Source of the DNA: Gnetum montanum
Taxonomy: Eukaryota > Streptophyta > Gnetopsida > Gnetales > Gnetaceae
Direction of reading: 5' to 3'
DNA length: 23,245 nt
Assembly (NCBI GenBank): GCA_015680685.1
Contig: MNCI01035176.1
Coordinates: 379,849 to 403,093 of the forward strand
Every line of letters begins with the position of its first letter. The first letter of the stretch is position 1. The notes beneath the pieces are model-generated. The model did not search any database. It worked only from the letters and a program-made list of their open reading frames with translations, and had not been told where the DNA came from. The position numbers and the translations under genes were made by a program. This document shows, in pieces, positions 11,401-19,074 of this stretch.

Positions 11401-14400
11401 CTGATGTTCAAGGTTTTTGCAGGTTTTTCCGGCAGTTCTTACTTCTATTTATGCTTCATCAAATGGCATTGGGTTTGTTCAAATTTGTAGCTGCTTTAGG
11501 CCGAACAATGACCATTTCTCAAACATTCGGAACAGCAGCTCTGATTATTATTTTCGTTCTTGGAGGATTTATAATCTCAAGAGGTATGCAAATTATGTGA
11601 ACAAGTTTAGAGGATGAATCGTAAATCTGTAGTTATTACAATTCGCTTTTGTTGCTACCTTTGAATAGATAGCATACCTCCCTGGTGGATATGGGGTTAC
11701 TGGATCTCACCGCTGGCCTATAGTCAAAATGCTATAGCAGTAAATGAATTCCTAGATGACAGATGGGACAAAGTAAGGATTGCAATGTCTAATTATTCCA
11801 TTTACTTAGACAGACTTAACCATCAAAGTCTATATATAACAAGAAGTCATTTGTTTCAGCATGTAAGCAGCAATTCCACAGTTATTCTTGGACGTGCTAT
11901 ACTCGAGAGTCGTGGACTAATTGCAGAAGGAAAGATGTACTGGATAGGAATTGGTGCTTTGTTGGCCTATTCTGTGGCGTTCAACATTCTATGTATTTTT
12001 GCACTGGAATACCTAAACCGTAAGTCATTTTTTTTTTGTGCAAATATTATTGCCCATATTCATATGTCTTCCAAATATCCTATGATTCCAAGACACTAAA
12101 GAATAGGAGATTATACTTTCTAAATGCAGCCATAGGTAGACAGGCAATCATTACGGAGGACAAGCTTGATAAGGATGCTACCCAAAATCGTAATAAAAGG
12201 AAAAGCTCTGCCCGTTTAACATCTGGAGACTCGAGAAGCAACTCTGAGCACGGAAATATTTCCGTCGAATTGGCATCTGGAACGTCCAGTGGTCAGATTC
12301 TCCTTTAAAAAGATTTTGTTTCTTTGCAAATGTTCCTGTTCTTTTTACTTTAATTAATAGATTTTACGTTCTGTTTACCCTCTTAATTGAGTTGAGTGCA
12401 AAATATTCCAGAAAATTGCAGGAAAGGAATGATCCTGCCCTTTCGGCCACTGTCCATGGCTTTTGATAAGATAAATTACTACGTTGACTTGCCTTCGGTG
12501 AGTAAAATCAAAACTTCAAAACTTCAAAATACAACAAATTGATCCTGTGCTCAACTCGTTTTGTACAACAATAACCAGGGGATGGAAAGGCAAGGAATTC
12601 AACAAGATATGCTACGTCTTCTTTGTGATGTGAGTGGATCATTTAGGCCTGGTGTTCTTACAGCCTTGATGGGAGCTAGCGGTGCAGGAAAAACTACATT
12701 AATGGATGTATTGGCGGGCAGGAAAACAGGTGGTTATATTGAAGGATCTATAAGCATCTCTGGTTTTCCAAAGAAGCAAGACACATTTGCTAGGGTGTCA
12801 GGATACTGTGAACAAAATGATATCCACTCACCACATGTTACAGTTTATGAATCATTGGTGTATTCTGCATGGCTTCGTCTCCCACATGATGTAGACGCAA
12901 GCACTCGCATGGTGGGTAACGACATTGACTCTATTATTTAAAGTTTTAATAAAATGTGACTTTAAACAGAGGAGTTGGCCAGTTGGTTAGCTCACATTGC
13001 TTTACACCTGAATGTACCAGTTCAGAGCCTGGTACCTACACGCACAGCCTACGCATATCAGCTTGGAGGCATTATTCCAGGCATATTGCCTTAACCTCAA
13101 CAAAGAAGGATGAATGTAACAAAGGTTTTGTTGAATGCTTTACAGAAATTTGTAGAAGAAGTGATGGAATTAGTGGAACTGGGGCCATTGCGAAATGGCC
13201 TTGTAGGGCTACCTGGAGTGAACGGCCTAACCACTGAACAAAGAAAGAGACTCACAATAGCAGTGGAACTGGTTGCCAATCCTTCAATAATATTCATGGA
13301 TGAACCCACTTCTGGACTGGATGCTCGTGCAGCAGCTATAGTTATGAGAACTGTTCGTAACACAGTGGACACTGGTAGAACTGTTGTTTGTACCATCCAC
13401 CAGCCAAGCATTGATATTTTTGAGGCTTTTGACGAGGTACTTTAATGCTAATGTGTAACAGAGATAAAGTATGAAACCATATACTTGCTTCAATACATAA
13501 TTAGTGATTGTTGGTTTTGGTGACATTTTTGCAGCTCCTGCTGATGAAAAGGGGAGGTCGGGTTATTTATGCAGGTCCAATTGGACATCATTCTCAGAAG
13601 CTTATTGAGTACTTTCAGGTTGTGGCACACTTTTGTTAATGGCAATGGCAAAACTAGCATTAGCATGTATACCTAACTAATAAGATCTAGATGCTAAATT
13701 TGTTGCTGTTTTTTAATTTTGGGTTAGGCTATACGAGGGGTTCCCCCAATCACAGAAGGATACAATCCTGCAACATGGGCGCTGGAGGTAACTTCAACAG
13801 CGGTTGAAGAACGACTAGGAGCAGATTTTGCGGACATTTATGCGCAATCAACACTTTTTCAGTAGGTGTAATGTTGTCAAATGTATTTTTCCAAACACAT
13901 GACTGTTATTGTGGTAGAAATGATGGTAATATAACTAGATGTGACCTACAGACAAACTCAAGAACTGGTCAAAGAACAAAGCAAACCTACTCCAAATGCA
14001 TGCGATATTAGTTTCAGAAACAAGTATGCACAACCCTTTTGGGTTCAATGCATGGCCTGCCTTAAAAAACAACATTGCTCTTATTGGAAAAACCCTCAGT
14101 ATGTGGTGGTGCGTCATTTTTATACAACTTTGCTTGCTCTAATCTTCGGTTCCATCTTCTGGGATCTTGGCACCAAGCGGTAAGAACACTCCATTCAACA
14201 TGACATGCAACAGATATTTGAAGAGGCACTGACAACATAATCGTTTTGCCTTAAAAAATTATTACAGGAGCAAACAGCAGGATTTATTCAATCTGCTGGG
14301 ATCCATGTACTGTGCTGCGCTTTTTCTTGGGTTCAATAATTCAGCCAGTGTCCAACCAGTTGTGGCAATTGAGCGGACAGTTTTTTACAGAGAAATAGCT

Positions 14401-15115
14401 GCTGGAATGTATTCCCCCTTAGCCTATGCCTTTGGTCAGGTATGGAATTTTTTGTCAGAAATTTGTTCTGCTCAAAATCTGTGGCCTAAACTCAATGTTT
14501 TACCTGCACATGCAGATATCAATAGAAGTGCCGTATGTTTTAGTACAAGCTGTGGTCTATGTGGCAATTGTATATTCCATGATCCAATTTGAATGGACAG
14601 CAGCCAAATTCATGTGGTTCTTATACTTCTATTACACAACATTTCTCTACTTCACTTACTTTGGAATGGCTACTGTTGCCATAACACCAAACTTCAGTGT
14701 TGCTGCCGTTATTGCATCGTCATTCTATTCCACATGGAATCTGTTCTGCGGTTTCCTCATTCCCAGACCAGTAAGTTCTAACTGAATTATTTTAGAAAAT
14801 GAATTTTTGGTACATTTTCTGCTGGTTAGATAAGTTTTTTTTTCTCAGACTATGCCAGTGTGGTGGAGATGGCTCTACTGGGGATCACCTGTATCATGGA
14901 CACTTTACGGACTGGTGGCATCGCAGTTGGGGGATGTTGAAACAACAATGGAAACTGCAAACGGACCGATTACAGTCAAACAGTTCTTGAAATCGTATTT
15001 TGGAATTAGGCATGATTTTCTGGGATATGTGGCTCTTGTCATGGCAATCCTCCCTATTATATTTGCCCTGATATTTGCAGTTGCAATCAAATACCTTAAC
15101 TTTCAGACAAGATAA
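1384..15115 (+). CDS. Full-size ABCG (PDR-type) ABC transporter, 24 exons, 1,470 aa
   Basis: Predicted plasma-membrane ATP-driven exporter of the plant pleiotropic drug resistance family; members move hormones, cuticle or defence compounds, and the substrate here is unknown. Exons: 1384-1781, 2309-2429, 8080-8168, 8271-8355, 8510-8669, 8800-8876, 8994-9047, 9188-9278, 9372-9673, 9763-10044, 10138-10454, 11423-11583, 11669-11772, 11860-12019, 12130-12291, 12412-12497, 12579-12911, 13146-13436, 13535-13618, 13728-13861, 13952-14179, 14268-14439, 14516-14770, 14849-15115. All introns are GT-AG, the frame is kept throughout, and the sum is 4,413 nt. The length fits the family (about 1,420-1,480 aa). 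Domain order is NBD1-TMD1-NBD2-TMD2, the reverse arrangement typical of PDR proteins. There is no premature stop. The start is the first ATG of the reading frame; Met3 (1390) is an alternative. I could not assign a subclade or orthologue. The junction of exons 15 and 16 is the least certain. Confidence 0.95.
2996..3140 (+). mobile_element. tRNA-derived SINE, copy 1
   Basis: An internal Pol III promoter is visible. Box A-like TAGCCTAGTGG is at 3010-3020, and a box B-like GGTTCAATTTT is at 3053-3063. A body reading GGGCAATGCTAAGTTATAAA follows. Head and body recur at 3563-3700 (+), about 6390-6545 (-), 5365-5434 (-, body only) and about 16868-16935 (+, diverged). Recurrence in both orientations at separate sites supports a dispersed SINE family. 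No clear target-site duplication was found. Confidence 0.75.
3300..4050 (-). mobile_element. RTE-type LINE 3' end, 5'-truncated and decayed
   Basis: Minus-strand translation near 3903-4028 gives [18 protein letters not shown] and, further on, VLCNKK and LKEKVY. From about 3840 down to 3721 it gives [14 protein letters not shown] after one in-frame stop. These match the C-terminal tail of plant RTE-clade LINE reverse transcriptases (EIDEDV..RI.A.W.KW...SGVLCDK, ..DKVGV..I.DK). The 3' part (3540-3300) keeps traces of the RGRPKKTW region and ends in the typical plant RTE 3' terminus: a GTAGC-CCCCATTTTGTTGG-like stretch, then a short TGA/GAT repeat near 3303. Stops and frameshifts show it is dead. 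A SINE (3563-3700) interrupts it. Confidence 0.75.
3563..3700 (+). mobile_element. tRNA-derived SINE, copy 2, inside the LINE relic
   Basis: Box A TAGCCTAGTGG at 3573-3583 is identical to copy 1; the box B region at 3616-3626 is eroded. The body GGGCAATGCTGAATTATAAA and the ACTATATAT segment match copy 1. LINE-derived sequence lies on both sides, so this copy inserted after the LINE. Confidence 0.75.
4453..6482. repeat. ~1-kb imperfect tandem duplication
   Basis: Unit A (about 4453-5434) and unit B (about 5435-6482) are direct copies, similar along their whole length. Both begin TTCAATAACCCAAAATTAAA and end with AACTTAGTATT-CCCATCAAAAT. Unit A lacks two segments present in unit B, around 5718-5750 and 5971-6010. 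Each unit contains several AGGAGACATCT-like sub-repeats. On the minus strand unit B has a TATAAATGGACC box near 5706-5717 and an AATAAAG signal near 5510, so the unit may derive from an LTR or a transcribed element; that part is inference. A minus-strand SINE body sits at the right end of both units, and the SINE head only beyond unit B. Confidence 0.85.
5365..5434 (-). mobile_element. SINE body fragment (head missing), duplicated with unit A
   Basis: Reverse complement of the SINE body: GGGCAATACTAAGTTATAAA read on the minus strand. The tRNA-like head is absent because unit B starts at this point. It is a product of the tandem duplication, not a separate insertion. Confidence 0.65.
6390..6545 (-). 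mobile_element. tRNA-derived SINE, copy in minus orientation
   Basis: On the minus strand it reads GAGGTCTTAACTTGGTGG (box A region, about 6522-6539), then GGTAAAACTTTTAATTTGG, a box B-like GGATTTGATTTT (about 6479-6490), and the GGGTAATACTAAGTTATAAA body. It matches the copies at 2996 and 3563 in the opposite orientation. Confidence 0.7.
8080..9673 (+). other. Nucleotide-binding domain 1 (exons 3-9, residues 174-459)
   Basis: Exon 3 gives the strand leading into the domain, ending in GILKPG. Walker A is GPPGSGKS (residues 209-216, Lys215, in exon 4). The Q-loop is [20 protein letters not shown] (exon 5). The ABC signature is ISGGQKKR (residues 348-355, exon 8). Walker B is ALFMDE (368-373) and the D-loop is STGLDSAT (exon 9). 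The position that aligns with the H-loop His of NBD2 is Leu406, in SLLQPAPE. The family's marker DFLQE closes exon 9. Loss of the switch His in NBD1 is usual for plant PDRs, where the two ATP sites are unequal. Introns 3-8 are short (93-154 bp). Confidence 0.93.
9763..12019 (+). other. Transmembrane domain 1 (exons 10-14, residues 460-800)
   Basis: Exon 10 holds the cytosolic stretch after NBD1, with KDQEQYW and the coupling segment [20 protein letters not shown] that leads into the first membrane helix. Exon 11 (from residue 554) gives [13 protein letters not shown], then the conserved [18 protein letters not shown] motif with IPTWIAKIP. Exon 12 gives [18 protein letters not shown]. Exon 13 gives [20 protein letters not shown] and the NEF motif. 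Exon 14 encodes the large extracellular-loop region and a last helix ending in ALEYLN. Together these match a PDR TMD1 with six helices. The exon 11 donor GTCCTT is weak, but it is the only one that joins in frame with exon 12. Confidence 0.9.
10455..11422 (+). other. Intron 11 of the transporter gene (968 bp)
   Basis: The second longest intron of the gene. It is AT-rich, has GT and AG ends, and its acceptor follows a T-rich run. I see no open frame, RNA gene or recognisable repeat in it. A SINE or other insertion too diverged to spot by eye cannot be excluded. Confidence 0.8.
12130..12497 (+). other. Inter-half linker (exons 15-16, residues 801-883)
   Basis: Exon 15 is a hydrophilic, Ser-, Lys- and Asn-rich linker (residues near [20 protein letters not shown]). 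This region differs most between PDR proteins and is phosphorylated in several known members. Exon 16 returns to a conserved motif, [20 protein letters not shown], just before NBD2. I joined exon 15 ending at 12291 to exon 16 starting at 12412. An alternative pair, donor at 12284 and acceptor at 12421, also stays in frame and removes six residues (SSENCR). Confidence 0.8.
12579..13618 (+). other. Nucleotide-binding domain 2 (exons 17-19, residues 884-1119)
   Basis: Walker A is GASGAGKT (915-922, Lys921). The following stretch [15 protein letters not shown] and the Q-loop region [19 protein letters not shown] are nearly invariant in plant PDRs. The signature position reads GLTTEQRKR (1021-1029), a degenerate ABC signature; most PDRs have GLSTEQ here. 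Walker B is IIFMDE (1042-1047), the D-loop is SGLDAR, and the switch His is His1079 in TIHQPS. Exon 19 has the [10 protein letters not shown] motif. NBD2 therefore has an intact Walker A, Walker B and His but a weak signature, which complements NBD1. Confidence 0.93.
12956..13030 (+). mobile_element. tRNA-like module (probable SINE relic) in intron 17
   Basis: A box A-like TTGGCCAGTTGGTTAGCTC (about 12974-12992) is followed about 30 bp later by a box B-like AGTTCAGAGCCTGG (about 13019-13032). The flanks cannot pair into an acceptor stem, so this is not a working tRNA. The head differs from the intron 2 SINE family. Intron 17 is 234 bp, longer than most introns in the 3' half of the gene (76-120 bp), which fits an insertion. 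Confidence 0.5.
13728..15115 (+). other. Transmembrane domain 2 and C terminus (exons 20-24, residues 1120-1470)
   Basis: Exon 20 opens with [18 protein letters not shown], the post-NBD2 PDR signature, in which the normally invariant Met of NPATWMLEV is Ala1137. Exon 21 carries the first helix of TMD2, [17 protein letters not shown]. Exon 22 has [20 protein letters not shown], and exon 23 has helices with [11 protein letters not shown] and [12 protein letters not shown], ending in FLIPRP. Exon 24 has [19 protein letters not shown], the SQLGDVE motif, a last helix and the C terminus KYLNFQTR, matching the LNFQ-R ending of the family. The stop is TAA at 15113-15115. Exon 20 must end at 13861 (donor GTAGGT), because reading two bases further meets a stop. 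Confidence 0.92.
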
Positions 15116-16096
15116 AAATTACCATCTTTCACAACTATCACAAAAACAGCCATAACGAACCCCATTGAATTTACCCCTACCGATATGGGAAAATTCCCAC
15201 GGAGCACTGAATTCTGTCTTCATGCAGATTTATGTCTTCATGCCCAGTTATGTCTTCATGCCCAGTCATGCCCAGTTATGTCTTCATGCCCAGTCATGCC
15301 CAGTTATGTCTTCATGCCCAGTCATGTCTTCATGCCCAGTCATGTCTTCATGCCCAGTTATGTCTTCATGCCCAGTTATGTCTTCATGCAACAATTAAGT
15401 TTAAAAAATGCTTTTGAAGTTTTCCATTTAATTCAAAAAGAATTCTAAAGAAATTGTATTTCTTTCAAAAATAATGCACAAATGGTGTATCTCATATCAA
15501 TCGTGAATTGTGAAAAAATTGGTGTCAAATGTCCCACCTTTATCATCACTTTCCTTGAATTTTGCAGTATATGGGTGAAAGAGCTTAGATTACATGTTAA
15601 AAGAGGTAAAGAAAAATAGTAAAGAGGTAAAGAAAACAAGGGTTACAAAGCGTTGCAGAAAATCATTCAACCAATGCCAATGCCGATCCCAAACCCAAAC
15701 ACAGATAAAGAAAGGAGTTACTTGTAAAACCATGCCATATCATGAATGAGTTCTTTTCTATGGATAACTCACGTAGCAAACCCATTCTAAAAAACTGGTT
15801 TGCAAAAACAGAAGATTTACAAGATTTAGATGTCAGATTTTAGTATAAATGAATGCCTCAACAAAATTTGAAACTATCATAACATCCATCAACTTCAAAT
15901 GGACACTGTACTTCTCATAATAAATACTATACTTCTACCTGGATTCATTGAGCTTTTCTGAAAAAATGCCAATGCAATGCCTCTTCTCTTTGAATAGAAC
16001 TCCACCAATCACTAGCCCTCTATCATTTAAATCTCTCGATCTATTTAAAACTTTTTTTCTATAAATTTTTTTTAAATTCATCACTCTTTTTCTATA
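15116..16096. other. 3' flank of the transporter gene
   Basis: It should contain the 3' UTR. There is no AATAAA close to the stop; the first clear one is near 15920, about 800 bp downstream. The 18-bp minisatellite lies near the start of the stretch. The rest is AT-rich with no gene I can support. Confidence 0.5.
15216..15391. repeat. 18-bp minisatellite just after the transporter stop codon
   Basis: Seven complete units of [T/C]ATGTCTTCATGCCCAGT start at 15231, 15249, 15277, 15305, 15323, 15341 and 15359. Degenerate units flank them at 15216 and 15377. Two 10-bp partial units (CATGCCCAGT) sit at 15267 and 15295. The unit length is a multiple of three, so it stays open in all three + frames and mimics a Cys-Pro repeat protein. 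It begins about 100 bp after the stop and so probably lies in the 3' UTR. Confidence 0.95.
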
Positions 16097-16700
16097 TTAT
16101 TTGAATGAAGCTCCTCGAATCCATGGAAACAGGGAAAGCATTTTGCATCAAATATTGTAGAAAGTAATAATTGAGAACGTCATATAAAAATCGATAACCT
16201 TGCTTGAACCAAGCACAGAATGAAAACCGATAATAGACAGGGAATAGAAACCACTGGTAGCCAGGCAAATGATTGGAGAAAAATTGAACATGCGCCTTCA
16301 GAAATGTCCGATACATTAACATTGAAATGTAAGGGCTCCGCCAAGCAGGTTCTCCCTGTAAACAGCGACTTTGCAACACTTGCAACTATATACAAGGACG
16401 GATCATCATCAGCCATTTTATTTTGAAATAATGTCGGCTTTAACAAAAACTGAGAAATCGATGAACAAATGAACAGAAACAAAGCAATCGCTTCGAAGGA
16501 GAAACCAACATACAGCTCACATATCTATCAGCATTTCTATCAAGAATTTCTCAGAAGCAGAACTGGCATTATGTGCTGATCTAAGATGCATCATCGCTGG
16601 CAAAATACATATCCTGCGAAGGAACCTGACAATGCCGAAGCCCCTATCAATATGAACTACAACAAACGCTGCGCGAACAGAACCTGATGGCTTAATTTCT
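16097..16700 (-). pseudogene. Duplicated gene fragment, copy 1 (unrecognised)
   Basis: Direct copy of 17210-17790, so both read on the minus strand. An ATG at 16416-16414 opens a 78-codon frame to a stop at 16180, starting MADDDPSLYIVASVAKSL. The 5' side looks like a leader (TTTCTCCTTCGAAGCGATTG, then a T-rich stretch). It could be the first exon of a lost gene, as the frame degrades into hydrophobic sequence after about residue 55. I recognise no family. Compared with copy 2, the coding part shows no indels for about 47 codons, but by eye most differences change the amino acid, which argues against selection. Confidence 0.45.
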
Positions 16701-16867
16701 ACCAAATTATGCTGTTAGTTACATGATTGATGATACATATAAAACTTTAGTTTGCCAATCTTTAGTTCTCTATATAAAAGTACTATGTTGATTAGAGAAG
16801 GAATATTAAATCAGGATATAACTTAAAGCTAGGCATAGGGCTAATACAATAATTAAAAAACACTACA

Positions 16868-16935
16868 ATAAGGTTTTACCTTAGTAATAAAACTTATGAT
16901 TTGAAATTCAAATTATGAATTCCATGCTGGTGACC
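16868..16935 (+). mobile_element. Diverged SINE copy downstream of the gene
   Basis: AAGGTTTTACCTTAGTAATA with AAAACTTATGATTTGAAA aligns with the head of the intron 2 SINEs (GAGGTGTTAGCCTAGTGGTA with AAAACTTTTGATTTGAAA). The body is not recognisable. Confidence 0.5.
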
Positions 16936-17005
16936 AAAAAAACATGAACATTGATATTCTCCTATGCCATTAGAAAAAACACCACCATATCGGATTCTCA
17001 CAATA

Positions 17006-17113
17006 AATAGAAATCGAATGATCCTATTTGTTACTGTTAAACCCTAAAACATGACTTTGAATAGAAATCGAATGATCCTATTTGTTACTGTTAAAACCTA
17101 AAACATGACTTTG
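17006..17113. repeat. 54-bp tandem duplication
   Basis: Units start at 17006 and 17060, both beginning AATAGAAATCGAATGATCCT and ending in CATGACTTT. They differ by about one base (AACCCT against AAACCT), so the duplication is recent. Confidence 0.95.
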
Positions 17114-17209
17114 AAGTTTCTATCGATGCCCTATATGGAAAGGGTAACTCGCCTCGAACAGTTTGTACACGTAAAATGTAACTCGTAATTTTAGGCACTC
17201 TTTGGAGTA

Positions 17210-17790
17210 CATTATTTGAATGAAGCTCCCGTTTAAAACAGGACAAATCGCTTTAACATGAAATATTACAAAAAATGAAAACTCAATAAGCAGACAACGA
17301 ATAGGAACCTATGACTGAAAGGAATACAAACCATTAGCAGCCAGGCAAATGATTAGAGAACATTTAAACATGCAACTTCAGAAGTGTCCGATGTATTATC
17401 ATTGAAATGCAAGGGCTCCGCCAAGTAGGTTCTCCTTGTAAACAAGGACTTGGCACCACTTGCAACTCTATACAAGGACGGATCATCATTAGCCATTTTG
17501 TTTTGAAATAATATAGCTTTTAGAACAGACTGAGAAATCGTTGCTTAACGACCGAAAAGAAAAAAGAAATCAATCAAAAAATGAACAGAAACCATAACAA
17601 CAAAAACAAAGCAATCGCTTCAAAGGAGAAACCAATATACAGCTCAGAAATCTATCAGCATTTCTATCACGGATTTCTCAGAAGCAGAACTGGCATTATG
17701 TGCTGATTGAAGATACATCATCGCTGACATAATTCAAATCCTGCGAACGAAGCTGTTAATGCCGAAACCTTCATCGATACAAACGGCAAC
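17210..17790 (-). pseudogene. Duplicated gene fragment, copy 2 (unrecognised)
   Basis: Matches copy 1 from the shared ATTATTTGAATGAAGCTCC edge (near 16097 and 17210) to the leader region, spaced about 1.1 kb from it. The equivalent ATG is at 17496-17494, and the frame is closed by TAA at 17355-17353 after 47 codons where copy 1 has CAA. It has an extra A-rich stretch in the leader (about 17555-17610). With the stop and many replacement changes, this copy is not functional. Confidence 0.45.
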
Positions 17791-17960
17791 GAACACTTGG
17801 AGGACACAATCAAGTATAGGTTCTATATAACCTTGTTTCCATGCTAGGGTTTCCCTGCCGATTAGATACTAGGGTTTTAAGTTTTTTTGCTTTTTTCCCT
17901 TTTGTTTTTGGTTTTTTTTTTTTTTCCCAATCACATTTCAAGTACCAGGCCCACTACCAG

Positions 17961-18122
17961 GAGTATCTTTTAGCCTTTGGTTTTTCCATGAAAGGAGTTC
18001 GGCATAGCATTATTTTGGCGGAGAGGGTTGCAGGATGGGGGGAGTATCTTTTAGCCTTTGGTTTTTCCACGAAAGGAGTTCGGCATAGCATTATTTTGGC
18101 GGAGAGGCCAATACGTCTTGCA
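17961..18122. repeat. 81-bp tandem duplication
   Basis: Units start at 17961 and 18042 with GAGTATCTTTTAGCCTTTGG and share GAAAGGAGTTCGGCATAGCA. They are close to identical for about 70 bp and diverge at the end. The period keeps an open frame through both, which explains a 110-codon frame at 17841-18173; I do not consider that frame a gene. Confidence 0.9.
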
Positions 18123-18790
18123 CGATGGGGAGGGGGTGTGTATTTTGTGGCCTCCACATCATGTGTCATGTAAGATCCCACAATGGAGAAAAATGTTATG
18201 GAAAAAAATATGATGGAAAGTTCACACCATAGAAAAACACACGATGTAAAGTCCATGCCATGGAAAAAAAACACTATAAATCAAATTAATAGAACTTTTC
18301 ACAAAAATTATTATTAAATAAAGCACTGTCATTTTGATATTGGTTTTCAATATGAATATCAATTTTCAATGAATCAATTTGAAATTTTATTAATTTGTAA
18401 AATATATAAGATCCTCTTGGGAAATAATAGATGTATATTATAAATATATAGCTAAACTAGTTTTATGCCTTTGTCATGGGTTGTGGGTCATGGGTGGGGG
18501 TGGGCATGGGCGGGCGTAGGGTGTTAGAATTCAAAATTATTTTTGTAGTAATATGTATTCCGCATATGGTCAAATTAAAAAACTTATGACTCACCATTAC
18601 TAATAAAACCTTTTTGTTTGCTAGCTATGATATCATATTTATGGTATCATAGCTTTGCATATATCATTGTAGATGTGATGTAGTAGGCCATAGTTATACC
18701 TATAGATACCAACCCATTGTTTCATCAAAACAATAACTTTTGGCCAACACTTAGCAAATTTCTTGCAGTTTGTTTTCGTGACTTCGAATT
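18123..18790. other. Non-coding AT-rich stretch with G-rich tract and hairpin
   Basis: No gene seen. 18165-18270 has loosely repeated ATGGAAAAA and CCATGGAAAA segments. A G-rich tract lies at 18478-18521. A 10-bp inverted repeat AGCTATGATA/TATCATAGCT sits at 18623-18632 and 18645-18654 with a 12-base loop. Confidence 0.6.
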
Positions 18791-18799
18791 AGAGTTAGA

Positions 18800-19030
18800 G
18801 TAAATGCCCACAATGTGGTGAAGAAAAGTTGTATGGAATCTTTATTCAAGTGAATTGTTCCTAGACATATGTGTCCATGAATGACAATAAAAATTGAGAT
18901 TGTTTTTTATCATTGTAGCATTTCACTTAGCTTAATTTTTACTTTTCATCATAAATACTTTCATTTCATCACTTACATTTTCTAAGTACTTTACTTTTCC
19001 AATGTCTCTTAATAAGGTGAAATAAGTACA
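18800..19030 (+). mobile_element. Weak + strand LTR relic of the same family
   Basis: GGAATCTTTATTCAAGTGA near 18836, followed by TGTTCCTAGACATATGTG and a GACAATAAAAATTGAG segment, aligns in order with the R region of the LTR at 20290-21090 (GGATCTTTATTCGAGC, TACCTGAACACAAG, GGCAATAAAGATGAAC). Only this core is recognisable. Confidence 0.45.
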
Positions 19031-19074
19031 ACTGGTTTCAAGCATAAAGTGTAATTGTTTGGTAACTAATTAGC

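Noticed and set aside
12966-13037. A functional tRNA gene in intron 17
   Set aside because: Box A and B-like motifs exist but no acceptor or anticodon stem can be paired.
13859-13868. In-frame TAG at the end of exon 20 as a sign of a broken transporter
   Set aside because: A GTAGGT donor two bases earlier (13862) joins in frame with exon 21 and restores the conserved reading.
15216-15391. CRISPR-like array
   Set aside because: Units are directly adjacent with no unique spacers, and the window is plant nuclear DNA.
15165-15448. Cys/Pro/Met repeat proteins in three overlapping frames
   Set aside because: They arise only because the 18-bp minisatellite unit is a multiple of three and lacks stops; there is no start context or family similarity.
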